Positions 52,752 to 61,330 of a DNA stretch of 64,000 nt are shown in pieces (position 1 is the first letter of the stretch; each line of letters starts with the position of its first letter). This stretch comes from JAIQFF01 sp963725615. Lineage in GTDB: Bacteria > Acidobacteriota > Terriglobia > Terriglobales > Acidobacteriaceae. Below the pieces are notes generated by a model, which saw nothing but the letters and a program-made list of their open reading frames with translations, did no database searches and was not told where the DNA came from. The stretch covers positions 1 through 64,000 of the forward strand of contig CAVRZO010000021.1 of NCBI GenBank assembly GCA_963725615.1, given 5' to 3'. The translations under genes and the position numbers were made by a program.

Positions 52752-54140
52752 ATGAAACGCATTGCCATTGTCGGCGGCGGTATCTCCGGGCTGGCGGCGG
52801 CCTACGCGCTCGAAGAACGTCGCAGAGCCGGCGAGCTGCTGGAGTATGCGGTTTATGAATCCAGCCCGCGTTTCGGCGGGGTACTGGCAACGGAACAGGT
52901 GGACGGCTGCCTGGTTGAGGCCGGCCCTGATTCCTTCCTCACGGAAAAGCCCTGGGCCGCGGACCTCTGCCGCCGGCTCGGCATTGAAGATCAGCTCATC
53001 GGTTCCAACGACAGCGATCGCAAAACGTACATCCTGGTGAAAGGCAAGTTGACACCCCTGCCCGATGGGCTGATGTTCATGGTTCCCACCAGACTTGCGC
53101 CGGCGTTATTGTCTACGCTTTTTTCTCCGGCCACCAAGTTCCGCATGGTTCGCGAATGGCGTTTTGCTCCCCGTGGGTCGAGGAGCGATGAAAGCGTGGC
53201 CGCGCTGGTGGAGCGGCATTACGGTGCGGAGATGGTGGAGCGTTTGGCCGATCCTCTGCTCTCCGGCGTGTATGGCGGCGAAGCCGCGCAACTCAGTGTG
53301 CGTGCAGTGCTGCCGCGGTTTCTAGAGATGGAGTCGAAGTATGGCAGCCTGGGACGCGGAATGTTGGCGGCGCGCAAAGGCAAGAACTCTGCGCAACCCG
53401 CTCCGCCGATTTTTACCTCTCTCAAAAGAGGCATGCAGCAACTGGCGGAGGCACTGGTGGCTGCGCTTCCCGGAGATGCCTTGCGGGCGAACTCTCCGGT
53501 GCAGGCGGTCCAGAGGCAGGATCGAGGGTGGGTCGTATCCGCGGGGTATGCGTCCGATCAGTTCGACGCTGTGATCGTCGCCACACCGGCGTCGGCTGCC
53601 GTGCCTCTCCTCGATATCACCTGTACCGCGGTCGCCTCGGAGCTCAAGGCAATCCCATATAGTTCTTCCATGACGGTCGCGCTTGGCTTCGACAAAGATG
53701 TGCGGACCTCGTTGCCTCCCGGCTTCGGTTTCCTGGTGCCGCGCAGCGAAGGCAAGCGCATGCTGGCCGCGACATTTGTTCACAACAAGTTTCCCCATCT
53801 CGCTCCGGACGACCGCGCGTTGATCCGCTGTTTTCTGGGCGGCAGCCGCGACGAGCAGGTCATGGAACTTCCAGACGATGAGATCCTGCATATCGTGCGC
53901 GAAGAACTTCGGCAAATCGTTGGACTGAGCGCGGAGCCGCTCTTCACCCGCATCTATAGATGGGAGGGCGCAATGGCCCAGTATATTGTGGGTCACCTCG
54001 ACCGGTTGCAACGAATCGAGGTTCTGCTGAAGCAATGGCCGGGACTGGTCCTGGCCGGGAATGCTTATCGCGGAATCGGTGTCCCCGATTGTGTGCGATC
54101 GGGTGAGGCAGCGGCCCAACAGGTGTTGGCGGTAGAGTAG
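52752..54140 (+). CDS. hemG: Protoporphyrinogen/coproporphyrinogen oxidase (HemY type)
   Basis: 462 residues of the FAD-dependent HemY type (often named hemG or hemY). FAD-binding start IAIVGGGISGLAAAYAL, then GFGGVLATE-like (RFGGVLATEQVDGCLVEAGPDSFL), GVYGGEAAQLS, and the end GLVLAGNAYRGIGVPDC (FAD-proximal). Oxidises the porphyrinogen by removing six electrons with O2. It follows hemH by 67 bases. The combination hemE-hemH-HemY fits either the protoporphyrin- or coproporphyrin-dependent route; hemN/hemQ are not in the window. Confidence 0.95.
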   Translation: MKRIAIVGGGISGLAAAYALEERRRAGELLEYAVYESSPRFGGVLATEQVDGCLVEAGPDSFLTEKPWAADLCRRLGIEDQLIGSNDSDRKTYILVKGKLTPLPDGLMFMVPTRLAPALLSTLFSPATKFRMVREWRFAPRGSRSDESVAALVERHYGAEMVERLADPLLSGVYGGEAAQLSVRAVLPRFLEMESKYGSLGRGMLAARKGKNSAQPAPPIFTSLKRGMQQLAEALVAALPGDALRANSPVQAVQRQDRGWVVSAGYASDQFDAVIVATPASAAVPLLDITCTAVASELKAIPYSSSMTVALGFDKDVRTSLPPGFGFLVPRSEGKRMLAATFVHNKFPHLAPDDRALIRCFLGGSRDEQVMELPDDEILHIVREELRQIVGLSAEPLFTRIYRWEGAMAQYIVGHLDRLQRIEVLLKQWPGLVLAGNAYRGIGVPDCVRSGEAAAQQVLAVE

Positions 54141-54177
54141 GTTTGGGCGGCGTCGTCCCGCCGGTTGAACAATAAGC

Positions 54178-55800
54178 TTACAGGTCTCCGAGTTCGAGTC
54201 TCCCGTCCGCATTCTTCCATGCTGCCTCAAATTCTCTCCGTACCCATTCCGCGTCCCGGATATTAGTCTGAGCTTCGAGGCTCTTCAAAAGGCCAAACAA
54301 CGACCTGGGATTTCGGGGGTATTGTTCCAGATCAGTACGAAACACTGCTTCCGCCTGGGCGGCTTGGCCGCTCAACAACAAGGCCGCGCCAAGCGATTCC
54401 CGCACAGGATAAAACCATTCGGGCGGTTCCCCGTAGTAAAGCCGGTCCTGGATCTGAACCGCTTTCGTCCAGTACCCGATCGCACGTTCACGGTCGGCGT
54501 GCGCCGCGGCGATTCGAGCGTCCAGGATGTTCGCTGACAGGTCGAGAAAAGTTTGCGCTTTGTTGGAGAAAAAACTGAACTCGGTATCGGCAGGCATTTC
54601 TTTGCGTGCAATGTCCAGACTTTTCCGTTCTGCTTCCGCCATCCCGAACTGACCTTTTGCCGCAGCGGCAGATCCACGGGCGAAATGCCAGAGTGCGTTT
54701 GTCATGAGCAGGCGCGGGTTCGGCGGCGGCAGCTTCAAGACTTCATCCCAGCGATGAAACCGAAGGAGCACAAATATCGGTGTGGGCACGTAGACCTCAA
54801 ACACCGGCATGCTTGCGACCATATCGCTCACATGTGCCGCCAATTCTTCGGCGGCTTGTCTCGCATCGGCAAAATTACCCGCCATGCTGTTGGCGGCAGC
54901 GAGGAAATGAAGGTTATGGGCGTAATACATCATGTCGTACATGCTGCCCGTGGTCCCGCTCTCCCGCAGGTAGACACGGTCTATCTCAGCCGCCATCACA
55001 TTGCTCCGGGCAGATGCCGGGTAATCTCCGACCCGGAAATAGGTGTGTGCGGGCATATGCACCAGATGGCCTGCTGCCGGTGCGAGGGTTTCCAGACGCC
55101 TGGCGCTGGCCAGGGCCCACTCGGGATGAGGGGATGCTTCCACGGCATGGATGTAGTAGTGATTCGCGCCAACGTGGCTGGGGTCACGCCGCAACACTGA
55201 TTCCAGCACGCCAACAATCTCCTCAGTACCCTCGGTCGGATGGCCATCGAGGCCCCAAAGCTTCCAGGGGTGGAGATCCATCAGGCTCTCCGCATAGAGC
55301 GTGGCCGCGTCGAGATCGTCCGCGTACCGCCTGGATAACTCACGCATCGCGTGAGCATAGTCCGCGTCAAGTTTTCTCAAATTTACGCCGGGATCAGCCG
55401 AGTAACGCTTCGCCAGCGCTTGAATGTAGGCGCGTTCGCTTTCCGCTACGCCCGCCGAGAGCGATATCGCCTTCTGCACCGCTTCATAGGCAGCCTTTTC
55501 GTGGGGGGGATCTACATCCAGATTGATGCATGGACCTAACGCCAATGCGACGCCCCAATAGGCCATCGCTGACTGCGGATCCAGTTCGGCCGCCCGCCGG
55601 AATGATCGAGTGGCCTCTTCGTGGTTGAAAGCGAAGACTAGAGTGAGCCCCTGGTCGAAGAAACGCTGCGCCTCAGCGCTCTTTGTGGAAATCGAGTGGT
55701 GATGCTGGCCCATACCCGACATCAAGGCCGGTGGTTTTGACTGCGCTAACAGTGAACAGACACCAGCGAGAAGCACAAATACGGATGCGGCACGTTTCAT
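54178..55800 (-). CDS. Exported TPR-like protein
   Basis: 540 residues. A signal peptide (AASVFVLLAGVCSLLAQS), then helical repeats with the TPR pattern (AQRFFDQGLTLVFAFNHEEATRSF, AAELDPQSAMAYWGVALALGP). Motifs GQHHHSIST, HPWKLWGLDGHPTEGTEEIV and HYYIHAVEASPHPEWALASA are found in a secreted TPR family common in Acidobacteriota and Bacteroidota; the function is unknown. Divergent from the Met/His-rich gene across a perfect palindrome. Confidence 0.82.
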   Translation of the reverse strand: MKRAASVFVLLAGVCSLLAQSKPPALMSGMGQHHHSISTKSAEAQRFFDQGLTLVFAFNHEEATRSFRRAAELDPQSAMAYWGVALALGPCINLDVDPPHEKAAYEAVQKAISLSAGVAESERAYIQALAKRYSADPGVNLRKLDADYAHAMRELSRRYADDLDAATLYAESLMDLHPWKLWGLDGHPTEGTEEIVGVLESVLRRDPSHVGANHYYIHAVEASPHPEWALASARRLETLAPAAGHLVHMPAHTYFRVGDYPASARSNVMAAEIDRVYLRESGTTGSMYDMMYYAHNLHFLAAANSMAGNFADARQAAEELAAHVSDMVASMPVFEVYVPTPIFVLLRFHRWDEVLKLPPPNPRLLMTNALWHFARGSAAAAKGQFGMAEAERKSLDIARKEMPADTEFSFFSNKAQTFLDLSANILDARIAAAHADRERAIGYWTKAVQIQDRLYYGEPPEWFYPVRESLGAALLLSGQAAQAEAVFRTDLEQYPRNPRSLFGLLKSLEAQTNIRDAEWVRREFEAAWKNADGRLELGDL

Positions 55801-55887
55801 CCGGATTCTCCAAACGTTTGAGCTAGGGTACCAAACCGCCTGCGGTCACCCGATCCGCAAACCAGCCTGGCGACTGCTCCGGGTTTT

Positions 55888-55901
55888 GTTACGGCCGTAA
55901 C
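55888..55901. promoter_or_regulatory. Perfect 14-base palindrome, candidate operator
   Basis: GTTACGGCCGTAAC is a perfect inverted repeat, followed five bases later by a third half-site GGTAAC. It lies between divergent genes, 88 bases before the TPR-gene start and 69 before the other. The regulator is unknown. Confidence 0.5.
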
Positions 55902-55969
55902 GGCGGTAACTTCTCTACTATTGCAGAAACTAACGGGCTCATTCAGGGTTAGTACAATTGGAAAGTCCT

Positions 55970-56878
55970 ATGAGCAGACGGATTCTGGCCCTGGCTTCGC
56001 TCACGTTGTTCGCGCTCCTGCCATTGTCGGCGCAGGAACAGAAATCATCAGTTGATCCCGTAAATGAGGACAAGCCGGCGCAAGCCACTCCGGCTGACAT
56101 GCTACACGATGCATCCCAAGAACCGCACGACGTGCCCCATGACACGTCCCAAGAGCCGCCGCCCGCCGCGCTCCTCGACGTGCCCGCCCCCGCACCAAAA
56201 ATGAGTGACATGAACATGCCGGACATGGTGGGAATGAACAACGACGGCAGCGCACACGCCATGCTTTCTATGGCAGATCGCAAAATGGACATGGGGCCGC
56301 ACATGAAGATGACGACCCTGCGCGATCTGAAGCCCGGGGATCAGGAGAAAGCAGACCAGGTGGTGACCGCAGCGCGCAAGGCAGCGGAAAAATACACCGA
56401 TTACAAAGTTGCTCTCGCCGACGGCTATAAGATATTTCTGCCAAACGTGCCGCAGAAGCAGTATCACTTCACCAACTACCGTTATGCGTTCGAGGCCGCC
56501 ATCGAGTTCAATCCCGAACATCCTACGTCGCTGCTCTACGAGAAAAATGGCGCGGAGTACAAGCTCATTGGGGTAATGTACACGGCGCCCAAGAATGCGA
56601 ACTGGAACGAACTGGACCAGCGCATTCCGCTGAGCATCGCGCAGTGGCACGCGCACATCAATCTGTGCATGCCTCCGGCCGACAGAAAGAAGGAGGCTTG
56701 GGGTCCAAATGCGAAATTCGGTTTAGCGGGCTCAATCACGACCAGAGACGCTTGTGAAGCCGCGGGCGGAAAATTCATGCCTCAAATCTTCGGCTGGATG
56801 GTGCATGTGTATCCGCTTGAGCAAAAGCCGGAAGACATCTGGTCAGTCGAACGCCAGGCCGCCAATCACATGGATTGA
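55970..56878 (+). CDS. Exported Met/His-rich protein, possible metal binding
   Basis: 302 residues from the ATG at 55970, with GGAAAG before it. Signal peptide (SRRILALASLTLFALLPLSAQ), then a linker rich in Pro, Asp and His (HDASQEPHDVPHDTSQEP) and a stretch with 12 Met in about 45 residues (SDMNMPDMVGMNN, MDMGPHMKM). The folded part (about 125-302) reads YKIFLPNVPQKQYHFTNYRYA, IPLSIAQWHAHINLCMPP and FGWMVHVYPLEQKPEDIW. Met/His clusters often bind Cu(I) or Ag(I), so a periplasmic copper role is an inference. The 3' end overlaps gtrA by 13 bases, convergently. Confidence 0.78.
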   Translation: MSRRILALASLTLFALLPLSAQEQKSSVDPVNEDKPAQATPADMLHDASQEPHDVPHDTSQEPPPAALLDVPAPAPKMSDMNMPDMVGMNNDGSAHAMLSMADRKMDMGPHMKMTTLRDLKPGDQEKADQVVTAARKAAEKYTDYKVALADGYKIFLPNVPQKQYHFTNYRYAFEAAIEFNPEHPTSLLYEKNGAEYKLIGVMYTAPKNANWNELDQRIPLSIAQWHAHINLCMPPADRKKEAWGPNAKFGLAGSITTRDACEAAGGKFMPQIFGWMVHVYPLEQKPEDIWSVERQAANHMD

Positions 56879-57291
56879 GTTTCAGTCCGATCTGCTGCGA
56901 ACACAAAACCATTACTGACCACGAAGTTGACGACGGAGCATGCCGCGATCGTGATTCCGCTGGCCAACAGGTAGTTGACGTGTCCGACTCCGACCAGCAG
57001 CTTCATTAACACCAAATTCCCGGCGATGGAGAACAATCCAGTGGTCAGGTTGAACTTGCAGAAGCGGGCGACGCCCGTGCCGCTACGGTCTGCCCAGGTG
57101 AAGCGCTCGTGCCAGAGAAAATTGTGGACCACGGCGGTCTCAACCGCCACCGCAGTGGCGACCATGTAGTGAATATGCAGCCCGGATTTCAGCACGACCA
57201 GCATGAGCAACTGAACGGCAATGCCCATACCGCCGACGAGGTTGAATTTGAGCCAGCGAGTTGCCGTGGAGCGCCATGAGTTTGCCGTCAT
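56866..57291 (-). CDS. GtrA-family membrane protein
   Basis: 141 residues with four membrane helices: LKFNLVGGMGIAVQLLMLVV, ATAVAVETAVVHNFLWHERFTW, FCKFNLTTGLFSIAGNLVLM and ASGITIAACSVVNFVVSNGFVF. GtrA proteins flip polyprenyl-linked sugars or act with glycosyltransferases in wall or O-antigen modification. Its ATG at 57291 overlaps the CDP-alcohol phosphatidyltransferase stop as ATGA, so the two are coupled. Confidence 0.9.
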   Translation of the reverse strand: MTANSWRSTATRWLKFNLVGGMGIAVQLLMLVVLKSGLHIHYMVATAVAVETAVVHNFLWHERFTWADRSGTGVARFCKFNLTTGLFSIAGNLVLMKLLVGVGHVNYLLASGITIAACSVVNFVVSNGFVFAADRTETQSM

Positions 57292-58016
57292 CGAATCCGC
57301 TCTTCCATATACAGGCGACGAGTATTGCGCACGGTGAAAAAGATCAGCATGGCAGTCATGCCAACCATGCCAATCGCGCCGCCTACATCGAACAGGCGGA
57401 AGTGTCCGTGGAACACCATCGGGTGATAGAAGAGCGCCACGTTGCCAATCGACAACAGAATGCGTAGCTCTGTCGGCCCGAAGTTCCAGAACGACAGTTG
57501 AAATTCCCCCAGCGTGTAGGTGGCCAGGTAGGACTGGATGGAGAGCATCAAGAAAGCGATCAGCAAGCCGATTGCGATGAAGGGATGCATGTATCCCGAA
57601 AATGCCAGGCCGCCGATAAGCGCCAGCCCGCCGAAGCTGTCCACGATGTGGTCCACATAGAAGCCGTAGCGCGGGCGCTGCTGCTGGCGCACCCGGGCCA
57701 GTGTGCCGTCGAGGCTGTCCCCCAGCCAATTGAGCGCCAGAAAAGCGATGCCGGCCAGGAGCCAGTACCGGTTCCAGGCGGAAAGTGCGTAACTGGCCCC
57801 AGCCATCACTTGGGCCAGTAAGCCGACTAAGGTGAGGTGGTCGGAGCTGATCCAGCGTGGTGTGCGTTCGGCCATCCAGATCAGGGCGCGCTTTTCTGGG
57901 CGGCTGGTCAGGGCGTTGTGAATTCGGGCCGCGTTCTCGAAGGGTTTGACGCGCCGCACTTCGGTCAGCACATTAGGGTTAGCCTGCTCGCAGAAATCTA
58001 TCATTGGACTCGCCAT
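57288..58016 (-). CDS. CDP-alcohol phosphatidyltransferase
   Basis: 242 residues. About six membrane helices and the complete family signature GDSLDGTLARVRQQQRPRYG, then FYVDHIVD: D-x2-D-G-x2-A-R-x(8-9)-G-x3-D-x3-D, with all the metal Asp residues. It joins a CDP-activated lipid to an alcohol acceptor (glycerol phosphate, inositol, etc.); the acceptor is not predictable. The ATG at 58016 is chosen because GGGAG lies eight bases before it. Coupled to gtrA. Confidence 0.9.
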   Translation of the reverse strand: MASPMIDFCEQANPNVLTEVRRVKPFENAARIHNALTSRPEKRALIWMAERTPRWISSDHLTLVGLLAQVMAGASYALSAWNRYWLLAGIAFLALNWLGDSLDGTLARVRQQQRPRYGFYVDHIVDSFGGLALIGGLAFSGYMHPFIAIGLLIAFLMLSIQSYLATYTLGEFQLSFWNFGPTELRILLSIGNVALFYHPMVFHGHFRLFDVGGAIGMVGMTAMLIFFTVRNTRRLYMEERIR

Positions 58017-58344
58017 TTTCATGCTCCCGGGGGACAGTTTGGCGCGGGTAGGAGCATGGCGCAATGCATTGCGGGTAAACTGCGAATCAACTGCGAGTCA
58101 ACCCGGAAGTGATTGACGCAAAATGGATTATCGGGCCGGTTTAGGGCGGATTTCCGGGATCATCCGCTTGCCGGAGTGGGGGGCGGGCTCCCATAAGCGC
58201 TAACTGAAGTAGGTCGGGCAAGAACGTTGACATTCCCGAAGGGGAGGACTCAGCATGGTCAGTCCTAATCGCGATTATCACAACAATGATTACGAAACTG
58301 ACGCGCTGATGAGACAACACCAACCAGAGTTCTTACGCAGGATG

Positions 58345-58776
58345 TCACCCATGTCTAGTCCGGGTCGAGGCAAAGCGTCTGATGTCCTCAACATAGCTCT
58401 CCATCACCGGCATCGAAACGCCAAGATTATGCGCCGTAGAGATGAGGTCATCATAGAAAGTCTTAATCTCTATAGGATCACCGAAGGCGTGAGCGGAGCA
58501 ACGCTTCCGGTACTCGTCATGCCGAAACATCCTGCGCATGATCCAGACATAGAATCGCTGGCGCAGCGAGGAGTTCGTCAGAAATGGAGCGGCCTCTGGG
58601 TACTGGGAGAGCAGCACTCCCCGTTGCCTCACCACCTGTAGGCATTCACCGCCAGCTCTCAGCGCTGTCAAGATCGCATCGCGGTCATTCAAGAACGATT
58701 CCATGCTTCCGGCCCGCACGAGTGCCGCCCACGTACCCCCGGTCATTGCATATTGGACCCATAGGTAGTGCAACAT
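58345..58776 (-). pseudogene. Ketopantoate reductase-like protein, C-terminal fragment
   Basis: Second half of the protein begun at 59321: MLHYLWVQYAMTGGTWAALVR, the helical ApbA_C domain, ending VMESYVEDIRRFASTRTRHG. Joined to the N-terminal part by a one-base shift at about 58770: AGCTTCATTCGG where AGCTTTCATTCGG would give SFHSDMLHYLW. Confidence 0.72.
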
Positions 58777-59321
58777 ATCCGAATGAAGCTTGTTTCGATA
58801 TCGGCCGCGGCAAACAGGCCAGCAACTTTCTCAGCGAGCTCAGAGGGTTCGCCCTCCGGCGACCCGATATCTAGTTTTAGTGCCGAAAGCGTCGCAACGA
58901 GCATGCCTCTGGAAAAGGCGCCACCCGCCTTGGCATCTCCGTAGATATAGCGGGTACGTGGCAGAATGGCGTCGATCTCCCTGACGCCATCCCAATTCTG
59001 TGTCAGAAGTAAGAAATCGGCCCCACCGGCTCCGGGGACCACTTCGATGAGGGTTTGAGCTAGCGCGTAATGTTTCACGGGTACGATGACCAGGTCAAGA
59101 CTCTCAGCCGGAGGTAGCGTTTCTACGGCGTTCAATTTATACAGCCCGCGGAAATTGCGTTGGTGTTTCTTGCGCCGGTCAAAAACGTCCAGTGTCAGAC
59201 CATCGCGCAGCGCGGTTGCCCTGTCACGCCGCACCAAGTGCACCACCCGATGTCCGCTCGCCGCCAGCGCCCAGCCATAGATTGAGCCAATGACTCCCGC
59301 CCCGATTACGAGCACGTGCAT
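58743..59321 (-). pseudogene. Ketopantoate reductase-like protein (ApbA/PanE), N-terminal fragment
   Basis: 192 codons, of which about 180 belong to the protein. NADPH-binding start MHVLVIGAGVIGSIYGWALA, then HRVVHLVRRDRATALRDGL and LDLVIVPVKHYAL. PanE reduces ketopantoate in pantothenate synthesis, but many paralogues act on other 2-oxo acids or have no known role. The full protein would be about 330 residues over 58345-59321, broken once by a missing base in a T run. No other pan gene is near. The gene lies alone between exact inverted repeats. Confidence 0.75.
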
Positions 59322-59518
59322 AGCGTCACCGCTTCGACTGCATTAATTCGTCTCGAGTAGGACTAGAAGAGCGTAGCAGAAGCGGCAAGCAGAACCTGGA
59401 ATAAAGTCCCGCAACCAGGTCTGGGCCGGGTTCCGCTCCTGTGACGGACAATTCGGAGGCAATTCTTAAGTTAGCGCTTATGGGCGGCCCCCCCACGACA
59501 GCCGGCGGGATGCCGGCG

Positions 59519-59809
59519 CTACTTGGATGTTTCTTCGATGGATTGTCTTAGCTGGTCAACCGCCCAGTCGATTTGGTCTTCGGCGATGACTGCGGGGGGC
59601 GCGATCAGCAGATGGTCGCCGGAAACTCCGTCGACACATCCTTGAATGGGATAAACCAATAGACCGCGCTGCAGGGCGACGCTGGTCACCCGTCCTGCGA
59701 AATTGAGTTCCGGAGCGAACGGCCTTTTGCTGTGTTTGTCGGAAACGAACTCCACGCCGCGCAGCAGGCCAATGCCGCGGACATCGCCGACGGTCTTCAG
59801 ATCAATCAA
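59519..59809 (-). pseudogene. Class III aminotransferase, C-terminal fragment
   Basis: The last 96 codons: TVGDVRGIGLLRGVEFVSDKH, VALQRGLLVYPIQGCVDGV, GDHLLIAPPAVIAEDQIDWAV, the small C-terminal domain of class III aminotransferases. It continues the 59806-60888 frame after one lost base at about 59850 (GCCAAGCCAAGCTGG; with one G more it reads VAKAKLERSLSTLIDLKTVG). Confidence 0.78.
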
Positions 59810-60888
59810 TGTCGAGAGGGAGCGTTCCAGCTTGGCTTGGCGACCGTTTCGTCGCGACCAGAGTCGGCCGCTTGCACCAGTTTCTGCTGCTGCAAGCGGT
59901 GCAGCACCGCGCGTCCGGTTGCCAGCGAGACGGGATGAGCGTTGTAGGTGAAGCCGTGCAGGAATGATCCGGAGGCGAGGCCGTCAACCACTTTCTTCGT
60001 TGCAATGACTGCGCCCAGCGGGGCGTAACCGCTGGAGAGACCCTTGGCTGCGATCAAGATGTCAGGTGCGATGTCCCAATGTTCGATGGCAAAATTTCTT
60101 CCGGTGCGGCCCATGCCGGTCATGACTTCATCGGCGATCAGCAGGACGCCGTGGCGCCGGCAAACGTCCGCTATCTTTTGCAGATATCCGGGCGGCGGCA
60201 CGACCGCACCCAGCGTGGCTCCGCTGACCGGTTCGAAGATGAATCCTGCCGCTTCACCGTTGGCGGATTCAATGGCTCTCTCCAACTCGGCTGCGTACTC
60301 CTGACCGCAGTTCCGGCAGCCATCTTTGCAGTCGTAGCGGCAGCGGTAGCAATATGGAATTCCTGTGTGCGCAAACTCACGCACCATGGGCAAATAGATC
60401 TCGCGGCGCCGTTTGTTGCCGGAGACCGAAAGCGCGCCCAGCGTCGAGCCGTGATAGCTCTGGCTTCGGCTGAGGACCTGGTAGCGTTTGGTTTGTCCGA
60501 TCTCGACCTGATATTGCCGTGCCAGTTTCAGCGCAGTCTCGACCGATTCTGAACCGCCGCAGGTGAAGTACACGGCGCCGCCACGGAAATGATTGCCGGC
60601 ATAGTTGAGCAATTCGCGAGCATAGTCTTCCGCGACCGGCGTGGTGAACTGGCTGGTGTGGACGAACTCCAATTGCCTGGCCTGCTCCGTCATTGCGGAG
60701 CCAATCTCAGGCACGCCGTGACCGATCAGATTCACCGCCGCCGAGCCCGAAAAATCGAGGTAGCGCTTGCCTTCCGTGTCCCACACATACACGCCTTCGC
60801 CGCGGACCGCCGAAGGGAGAGTCTTGCTGAACGAGCGCCGGAAAACAGAGGAGCGAATGGAGTTCTGCGATGCGACGGGATCAGACAC
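59806..60888 (-). CDS. Class III aminotransferase (PLP), main fragment
   Basis: 360 codons. PLP-fold type I, class III. GYHGSTLGALSVSG-like (SQSYHGSTLGALSVSGNK), GVLLIADEVMTGMGRTG with the PLP Asp (in IADEV) and LIAAKGLSSGYAPLGAVIA with the PLP Lys (in AAKGLSSGY). A segment IPYCYRCRYDCKDGCRNCG carries five Cys, unusual in this family and a possible metal site. The substrate is unknown (omega-amino acid, GABA or similar). Complete with the next fragment, it would be about 445 residues. Confidence 0.88.
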   Translation of the reverse strand: MSDPVASQNSIRSSVFRRSFSKTLPSAVRGEGVYVWDTEGKRYLDFSGSAAVNLIGHGVPEIGSAMTEQARQLEFVHTSQFTTPVAEDYARELLNYAGNHFRGGAVYFTCGGSESVETALKLARQYQVEIGQTKRYQVLSRSQSYHGSTLGALSVSGNKRRREIYLPMVREFAHTGIPYCYRCRYDCKDGCRNCGQEYAAELERAIESANGEAAGFIFEPVSGATLGAVVPPPGYLQKIADVCRRHGVLLIADEVMTGMGRTGRNFAIEHWDIAPDILIAAKGLSSGYAPLGAVIATKKVVDGLASGSFLHGFTYNAHPVSLATGRAVLHRLQQQKLVQAADSGRDETVAKPSWNAPSRH

Positions 60889-61069
60889 AGTGTGGATTAT
60901 CCGGCGGGTTGCGCTGCAGTGTCAAAATGCGGTGGGTGCTACCGATCTTTGGGTCTTTGGCATCGCCTCTGATCTCGCAAACTGCTGCTTCCTGCTTGAC
61001 ACAAAATGCGCAAAACCGCGAGACTTCTCTGCGCTATCAAACCGATATTTTCAACCACAGGAGCGGCCC

Positions 61070-61330
61070 TTGAACCACGCTATCTCGAGAAAGAAACTCT
61101 TCCCCGCACTTGTCTGTCTGATGCTTTCGTCTATCGCGTTTGGGCAGGCCGCCACTCCGGCCGCTGATAAGCCCGCTCCCGCGGTCAGCTATATCCTCGC
61201 GGGCCGCCTGTTTGATGCCGCGAGCGACAATGTTCGTGAAAACGTGATCATCGTAGTCGAGGGTGAGCGCATCAAGAGCGTCGCCTCGGCCGCCGATCTC
61301 AAGATTCCGCCGGGACGCCAAAGTGATTGA
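61070..61330 (+). pseudogene. Exported amidohydrolase, N-terminal fragment
   Basis: TTG at 61070 with AGGAG seven bases before. Signal peptide (KLFPALVCLMLSSIAFGQAA), then YILAGRLFDAASDNVRENVIIVVEGERI, the beta-sandwich start of the amidohydrolase superfamily. The frame ends because of one extra G at about 61313 (CCGCCGGGACGCC for CCGCCGGACGCC). Confidence 0.78.

Larger units (their letters stand above)
58190..59484. repeat. 16-base inverted repeats flanking the ketopantoate-reductase-like gene
   Basis: CCCATAAGCGCTAACT at 58190-58205 and its exact reverse complement AGTTAGCGCTTATGGG at 59469-59484. The next four inner bases also match apart from one (GAAG/TAAG). Between them lies only the broken ketopantoate-reductase-like gene. 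No transposase. Confidence 0.7.
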
